From: Cheiracanthium punctorium
Lineage: Eukaryota > Arthropoda > Arachnida > Araneae > Cheiracanthiidae
Direction of reading: 5' to 3'
Length of the DNA: 64,000 nucleotides
Assembly (NCBI GenBank): GCA_038373885.1
Contig: JAWZYV010010290.1
Coordinates: forward strand, 248,001-312,000
The notes below the pieces were generated by a model that worked only from the letters and a program-made list of their open reading frames with translations, was not told the origin of the DNA and made no database searches. Of the stretch, positions 59,401 to 64,000 are shown piece after piece (the first letter of the stretch is position 1; the number at the start of each line of letters is the position of its first letter). Both the position numbers and the translations under genes were made by a program.

Positions 59401-59883
59401 ATCTTTCTTTTTGCATTCAAGAATTTCTTTGGATGCGAATATTTTTTAAACTCAGATGGATGATTCAAATGCAATGTTCTCTTGTAAAGAACCAAGAATT
59501 TGAGCAATTCTCAAAATCTTGAATTGTTTCCCACTACCATGAGTAATGTAGCATTAAGTGAATTATTGAATGAAAGTCTCCATCGTACCCACACTCATTT
59601 TATTCTGAAATTTTTAAATTATTTTAAAATTTTTATAAGAAATCCATTTGTTTGGATGTCTTATAATTGACTTTTTTTTTTCCTCTTCATAGGTTTTATG
59701 GAAACTGAATTAAATAGCACCCTTCCGTCAGATGTAGTGAACTTCATAAGTGAGGCCACACCGTTTCCGAAAAGATTTGGAAGACCTGAAGAGTATTCAC
59801 ATTTAGTTCAGTTAATTATAACAAACCCAATGTTGAATGGAGAAATTTTAAGGATAGATGGAGGACTTAAATTTCATTTGTAA
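44463..59883 (+). CDS. HSD17B10: HSD17B10-like short-chain dehydrogenase (MRPP2 homologue), catalytic residues replaced
   Basis: Five exons, 260 aa (human: 261): 44463-44486, 52002-52166, 54659-54823, 58772-59009, 59693-59883, all GT-AG and in phase. The protein starts [20 protein letters not shown], matching the human start [21 protein letters not shown]. The NAD-binding motif TGGASGLG (residues 15-22), VNCAAIS (NAG-like) and the family-typical [15 protein letters not shown] are present. The active site is altered: in [11 protein letters not shown] the family serine is Gly154 (serines flank it at 153, 155 and 156), Tyr167 remains, and the lysine of YxxxK is Met171 (ATG). HSD17B10 in animals is a mitochondrial short-chain 3-hydroxyacyl-CoA/steroid dehydrogenase and also a subunit of the TRMT10C tRNA methylation and RNase P complex. 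Introns 1 (7.5 kb) and 3 hold transposons; in intron 2 (52167-54658) I see nothing definite. A poly(A) signal lies at 59930. Confidence 0.92.
44571..44804 (+). mobile_element. tRNA-derived SINE with target duplication
   Basis: The 5' end holds a Pol III A box TGGCATAGTGG and B box GGTTCGGGTCC, separated by about 45 bp, like a tRNA gene. The body contains CAGGTTTCCTCCAGATGTAA and the tail AATCACACACAACAAC. It is flanked by ATAGCTCTACAT (44559-44570) and ATAGCTCTATAT (44805-44816), an 11/12 target-site duplication. It lies in intron 1, sense to the gene. Confidence 0.85.
46790..47510. repeat. Diverged minisatellite in the hAT-bounded element
   Basis: Units of roughly 100-120 bp recur with the words TTAAGAACAC, GGACACT(T)CC-GGATTCTAACCC and ACACCACAAAGAAAC. 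Copies are poorly conserved, and a last one resumes at about 47701-47745 after the nested MITE. Confidence 0.55.
47519..47700. mobile_element. 182-bp MITE nested in the minisatellite, perfect 8-bp target duplication
   Basis: Starts CATAGCTGCCAACTACTACG and ends with the reverse complement (CGTAGTAGTTGGCAGCTATG). The inverted ends span about 40 bp each, almost perfect. GTTAAAGA flanks it at 47511-47518 and 47701-47708. Long TIRs and 8-bp duplication fit a hAT-type MITE. Confidence 0.85.
47743..47967 (+). pseudogene. Endonuclease/exonuclease/phosphatase-like domain relic
   Basis: One frame reads [15 protein letters not shown] and, after one stop codon, [19 protein letters not shown] followed by a T-x-IDxVF segment is the C-terminal signature of endonuclease/exonuclease/phosphatase domains found in mobile-element polyproteins such as those linked to PIF1 helicases. 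Only this fragment of about 75 codons is left. Confidence 0.55.
48617..48745 (+). mobile_element. 5'-truncated copy of the SINE
   Basis: From AGTTTTGGTAGGTTTTCTCC to TTAATCACACACAA it matches the 3' half of the SINE at 44571-44804 with scattered changes; the Pol III boxes are absent. Confidence 0.75.
50622..51791. mobile_element. 1.17-kb hAT-type element with decayed transposase
   Basis: Starts CAGGGTGGCCACACGTCC and ends GAGTGGCCACCCTG, imperfect inverted termini, with GTGTAAA at both borders. Next to each end the words TGGAATGTCCTTAAATTTTGAA (left, three tandem copies) or TGTCCTTAAATGTCCTTGAA (right) are repeated. The middle encodes a hAT-like transposase relic. Confidence 0.7.
51040..51490 (+). 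pseudogene. hAT-family transposase relic (BED-like zinc finger plus following segment)
   Basis: About 51049-51181 reads [20 protein letters not shown] then RSHMQGKKH: two Cys and two His spaced as in the zinc fingers of hAT transposases. After a stop and a frame change, 51227-51487 reads [20 protein letters not shown] and then [20 protein letters not shown], typical of the segment that follows. The catalytic region is missing. Confidence 0.55.
55011..56122. mobile_element. 1.1-kb TA-flanked MITE, copy 2
   Basis: Begins TA|CAGTCAACTCTGGTTATAG and ends AACCAGAGTTGACTG|TA. The body is collinear with 4865-5980 (shared GCACCGGGAATGGAAAAT, AAAGATGAGCTTATCTTTTA). It sits in intron 3 of the HSD17B10-like gene. 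Confidence 0.8.
56875..57460. repeat. Imperfect inverted repeat in intron 3
   Basis: Text near 56880-56920 (TCCCATGTCTCTGAGTGTAA, then CGAGATATT) is mirrored near 57408-57455 (AATATCTCAAT, then AGAGACATGGGATTT). It is probably the subterminal part of an old MITE whose ends I could not define. The rest of intron 3 to 58771 is AT-rich, with T- and G-runs at 58170-58190 and 58280-58300. Confidence 0.45.
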
Positions 59884-59929
59884 TTGTAAACGATGTCATG
59901 CAATCATAGTTTTTTACATAGTAATCATT

Positions 59930-59935
59930 AATAAA
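59930..59935 (+). terminator. Poly(A) signal of the HSD17B10-like gene
   Basis: AATAAA 47 bp after the stop codon, in the sense orientation. Confidence 0.7.
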
Positions 59936-62900
59936 ATAGTGTGAAATATCTCTTTGTGCTTTCTATATTTATTAATTTTTTTCTTTTTGGAAATACAAAT
60001 ATTGTCATACATTTTTTAGTGCATTTTTTTGATTTTATTTAATAGAATTTCATTCAGGCTGCAGTAGTAGCTGGGTTTTCCAGTTTACAAAGCTCACAAA
60101 AGATATCATTAATTCCTTGATAGAGGTACAATGAAATCATTTTTAAATAATATTTTCAAAAGTTTTGTTTTATTTGAATGTTGGTTTAATATTATGCAAT
60201 TCTTTCAAAAATTAACAGCCAATCTTGCATGCTAAGAGTTTTTGATTGTTTCCGACTGTATTTTTAAAATGAAAAATTTGTATAATCAATTGATGTAACT
60301 GCATTGTGATAAATGTTTTAACTTCTTGCAGAAGTTTTACAATTAGGATGAAAGTTTTAAAAATAGATCAGTCGCTTTTATTTCTATTTTTTTGCTGAAG
60401 ACTTTAACAACTAACTGCACGAGCTCGCCATTTTCTTTTTAAAGCATCACATTAATGGAGGAAGCTGATTCTTGTTGTTCTACATAGCATAAAGCTTTTT
60501 TCCAGCACTTTTTTTCCATGTGTATGTGATATGACAAAGTTCAATGTCAATCATCGTCAGAAATTTTTCATTTTTTAAAAGCTTTTTTTACTAAAATGAA
60601 ATAAGGCCAGTTAAAGCAAAGATCTGGTTAAGAGAGATTCTACTGTATTTAGCTTCAATTTAAATTACCCATTAAATATCTAAAAGAGCTAACTAATGTC
60701 AACTGCATAAGACTTGTTAGTCTTGTTTGTTGATTAGGAAAATATGTACAGATATTTTGAGACATAAAACCAAGTTTTATACCAAAAGATACCTATAATA
60801 ATTTTAATTTTAATGATTTTTGTTTAAACTTTCAAATGATTTAAATAATTAAACACATAGTTAAACAGTTATTTACCTTTTTTGTGTGTGTGTATGTGTG
60901 TGTGTTATTTATACGTACAGAATTGAGAATGCGTTCATTGTAATAATGGAACATGAAATCGTACATATTTAATAGATATTCTAACTATATATGTACAATG
61001 AGATAAGTTCTTAATAAAATTGTAATCATATTAATTTAAATTAGCATAGAAAAGATAGAAATTAAGGAATTTTATGTATAGTTAAAAAGTAAAACTGAAA
61101 AGTTATTAGCTTGCAGTAAAAATTAAAATTTATTCATCATTTTTTTTTTTTTTCTGTGTGTGTTAAAAGAGCCAAACAGTAAGTTATCTAGTTGTTAATG
61201 TTAAACTGAAAAGAGTACTTTTAAAAGTACAAATAAATTTTTTAATTCCTAATTTTTTATATCAAGAAATAAGTGGGAAACCTTCAAATCATGTCAAATT
61301 GAGAGATGTTTACATTTTGTGATTGGGAAGAAGAAATTGCAAGTGTAATAATGAATTGTATATTACTGCGAATAACTAATTTTTGGGGGCTTCCTAAGGA
61401 CATGTTCAAGAGGAGGGGTTCGGACCCCCTTGAAAATTTGATTTTTTTGAACAAAATGATAAAGTCATTTTGTGAAATTTTCTACCTTTCCACCACTTGG
61501 ACCCCAATCCAAAATTTCTTTTGGGATTCGTCCCTGGGGTTTCCATAAATTACATAACACTTTTTTTTGTATATTTTGACACCTCCCCATCCCCTAATCA
61601 CACTCATCCCCTAAACACCCCCTAGCACTTTGTCACAACACCTGATCCCCCCCCCCCAAATCTTTATACTATAACAATATTAACTATAATTTTTATAAAA
61701 GCCTTACTCAATCTTAACTCACATGATCATTTGTAGTAGAAATCTCCCTTTTTCAAATTATTATGCTGAAAAATATGCAGAGGCCAGCACTGTAGGCTTG
61801 ACAGTGTAATGTTGAAAAGAATCAACAATAGTCGACATTCTGTCTTGTTAATTTGATTTACTTATTAGGATGCAACATTAGCCAGAATCACTCTGGAGTT
61901 AAGTCTTTTGTGTATAAATCTGCTACAACAGAGGAAATGTTTCGACCAATGAACAAGCTGTAACAAGTGACTTGAATATTTGAAAATACATCGTAGCATG
62001 AGTGTGACAACAGCGCTATTGACCCCTTGCACTGTTCCATCATTATGTAATTTATTGAAGCACTCTTTTAGAAAAATCTGATATAGATTTTTTTTCTTGT
62101 CTACATTTAAGTTCATAAATGCAACGTTAGGGAATTTGAAAAGAATTTAAAAAGTCATCCTAAATTTTTAACTAGGCAGCAAATAGTTTCAACTGCATAC
62201 AGAATATATTTTATGTATGTCAAGATAATTTTCTGCATATTTTGGTTTATTTGGAATACATAATTTATAAAGCTGAGCTGCATGGAAAATCCTGTGGGAG
62301 ATTTTCCAAATACTAGCTAAACTTGATATTGAATTCAGATATAAATGCTGGGAAACAAGTATGCGTTCTAATGATAATTCTATGCTGTTGTGTGCAATGA
62401 TGGGAACAAATAAGGTTAAATATGAATATTTTTACTATTATTCTTTTTTATGCTATTTACATGCTGTCTCTATGAAGCAAAAAAGAAAGATTGTATTTTT
62501 CTCCCTTGAAAAAATTTGACATATACAGGGTATCCCAGAAACAACCCCCAAATGGCTTTTATTTGTTAAATATTGATCATAGGTGTATACAATGAAATTT
62601 CTGAAGAATCCCCCCCCCCTTGGTGCCATAAAAATATGACTGTTATAACGAGGTGACTGGCCTTCAAAAGTCTTGTTTTCCAATATTCAGTTTTGGACAT
62701 ATGGTTAATGTAATTTATGAAAGGAATGGTGCGGATGCAATATAAGCCTTATTTAACCATTAAAGTTAAATTATTATTAATATAATAATTTTAATGGATT
62801 TTTAAAAAATTCTAATTTAAGTTAAATAAATAAAAAATTGTTTATAGTATTTAAAAGAACAAAAAGAAAAAACATTGAACTAAATAATAACTTAATCTTA

Positions 62901-63260
62901 TGGAGATATTATTCGAAGTTCTTTCAATTATGTTAAGTTTTTTTGTGAATTTTCAAATGATTTAGTTCATTTACTCTGCCTGTTAATGTTTGGATTGGTA
63001 ATTGTGTTTAAAAATTGTAGACACCAAGTTTGAAACATATTGATTACTTAAAAAAGTGGACATTTTATGTTACACCTTTTTGTTAATGACTTGTATTAAA
63101 TGATAAGCTTCATAGAAAAAAAAATCTCATTCAGCATTGAGTCGCACTAAAAAATAAAAGTATTTTATGTTCGCTTGAACTTTGGAGGTTTAAATGAAGA
63201 ATGTCAATTGTATTAGTCAGTGAGAAGGCTTACAAGAGTAGCCCATCTTTTATGATTTGG
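59936..63260. other. Intergenic AT-rich DNA
   Basis: No gene is recognisable. A (GT)n tract lies at about 60885-60905. Fragments of DNA-element ends are likely near 60630 (GATTCTACTGTA) and 62525 (ACAGGGTATCCCAGAAACAA). C-rich runs occur at about 61640-61660 and 62610. Open frames here are short and without signature. Confidence 0.45.
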
Positions 63261-63268
63261 GTGGGAGA

Positions 63269-63448
63269 CAAGGGCGACTCCAGACTGAATTCTCGGAGGG
63301 GGCCATGGAACTTTTTGCATAGGTCTATAATTTGTTCAAAATGCAAATGGAAGGTATGAAACCCTGAAGTATGTCAATTTAAAGTTATGAAACAAAATTT
63401 CAAAGGGGGCCCGTGGCCCCCTTAGCCCCCTCACTGAAGCCACTCTTG
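63269..63448. mobile_element. 180-bp hAT MITE with perfect 8-bp target duplication
   Basis: Begins CAAGGGCGACTCCAG and ends CTGAAGCCACTCTTG (imperfect inverted ends). GTGGGAGA occurs at 63261-63268 and at 63449-63456. It has internal GGGGGCC / GGCCCCC words. After it, to 64000, I see no gene. Confidence 0.85.
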
Positions 63449-64000
63449 GTGGGAGATGTCATTGGACTCTTGTGATAACTAACAACAGAACTGATGACCA
63501 CTTCTCAGTAGCAGCTTTGTGCAAAGGAAGACTTAGTTTATGTGATTTTTATTACCTTGATGGGAGCATTTGTACAGGGAGTCCATTCAGTAAAGTATTG
63601 CTTTTTTTCTAACAAAAAGGTGATGATTGCCAGAGTGACTGTTTCTGTAAATTGGAGGTGACCGTGACTGGTCTGTTGAGGGACTACTGTTCCGAGGTCC
63701 ACAGTAATGATAATACAATGGACTCGATTTTGTTTAATTGTAATATGGGCAGTATAAAGAGTTGACCATTAGTAGAGTCTCTACCGAGTTATAAATTGCA
63801 AGGTTACATAAAAAAAAGAAACAGAATTCTATAAAATGTATTGAAAATTTCCGGCTATTAAATTTGAATAAATACAAAATTTACATATTTATACAGCCCT
63901 CTTATAAAAAAAAAAAAAATCCAATTAGTAAAATGTGCCCTAATTATTGTGCGATTGTACAAAATTTCAACCTTTTATCATAAAAAGTCTGAGAGATGCC

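Overview
The window looks like AT-rich nuclear DNA from an invertebrate animal, probably an arthropod. The reasons are multi-kilobase GT-AG introns, a tRNA-derived SINE, many hAT-type and TA-flanked DNA elements, and two protein genes whose closest recognisable relatives are animal genes. The exact lineage cannot be fixed from the sequence.

Layout. (1) 1-990: a 288-bp unit carrying a tRNA-Asn(GTT)-like gene, present three times (one inverted). (2) 1085-13352 (+): the last nine exons of an AtuA-like (acyclic-terpene-utilisation family, DUF1446) gene whose 5' end lies before the window; its introns hold five non-autonomous DNA transposons. (3) 13353-19985: intergenic, with a retroelement fossil and a 225-bp hAT MITE. 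(4) 19988-43727: a 23.7-kb almost palindromic element, the standout of the window. It begins TA|CAGTCGG and ends CCGACTG|TA. (5) 44463-59883 (+): a complete five-exon HSD17B10-like short-chain dehydrogenase gene (260 aa) whose first intron holds a SINE, a 3.75-kb hAT-bounded insertion with perfect 8-bp target duplications, and a decayed hAT transposase. (6) 59884-64000: intergenic, with one more hAT MITE.

The 23.7-kb element reads A-B1-C-B2-loop-B'-A'. A (19988 to about 28100) and A' (43727 back to about 35895) are inverted copies that look about 98-99% alike by eye. B1 and B2 are direct copies, and B' is an inverted copy of B2. Each arm carries, from the outside in: a Tc1/mariner-like terminus, about 11 iterons with an internal dyad, two nested hairpins, degraded candidate genes, then a divergent gene pair firing from one TATA-bearing promoter region. 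One gene of the pair (gene M, spliced) has a basic region and Q/P-rich repeats. The other (gene P) has its only intact copy in block C and frameshift-scarred copies in both arms. I recognise no transposase, polymerase or integrase in it, and neither gene matches a family I can name. The interior is built of repeated palindromic modules, A/T blocks and GC-rich hairpin islands. It is best described as a giant fold-back transposon or virus-like selfish element with a two-gene cassette.

The HSD17B10-like gene encodes glycine at the catalytic serine position and methionine at the catalytic lysine of YxxxK, while the NAD-binding motif is intact. A non-enzymatic role is therefore the simplest reading; the human homologue is a subunit of mitochondrial RNase P, a role that does not need its dehydrogenase activity.
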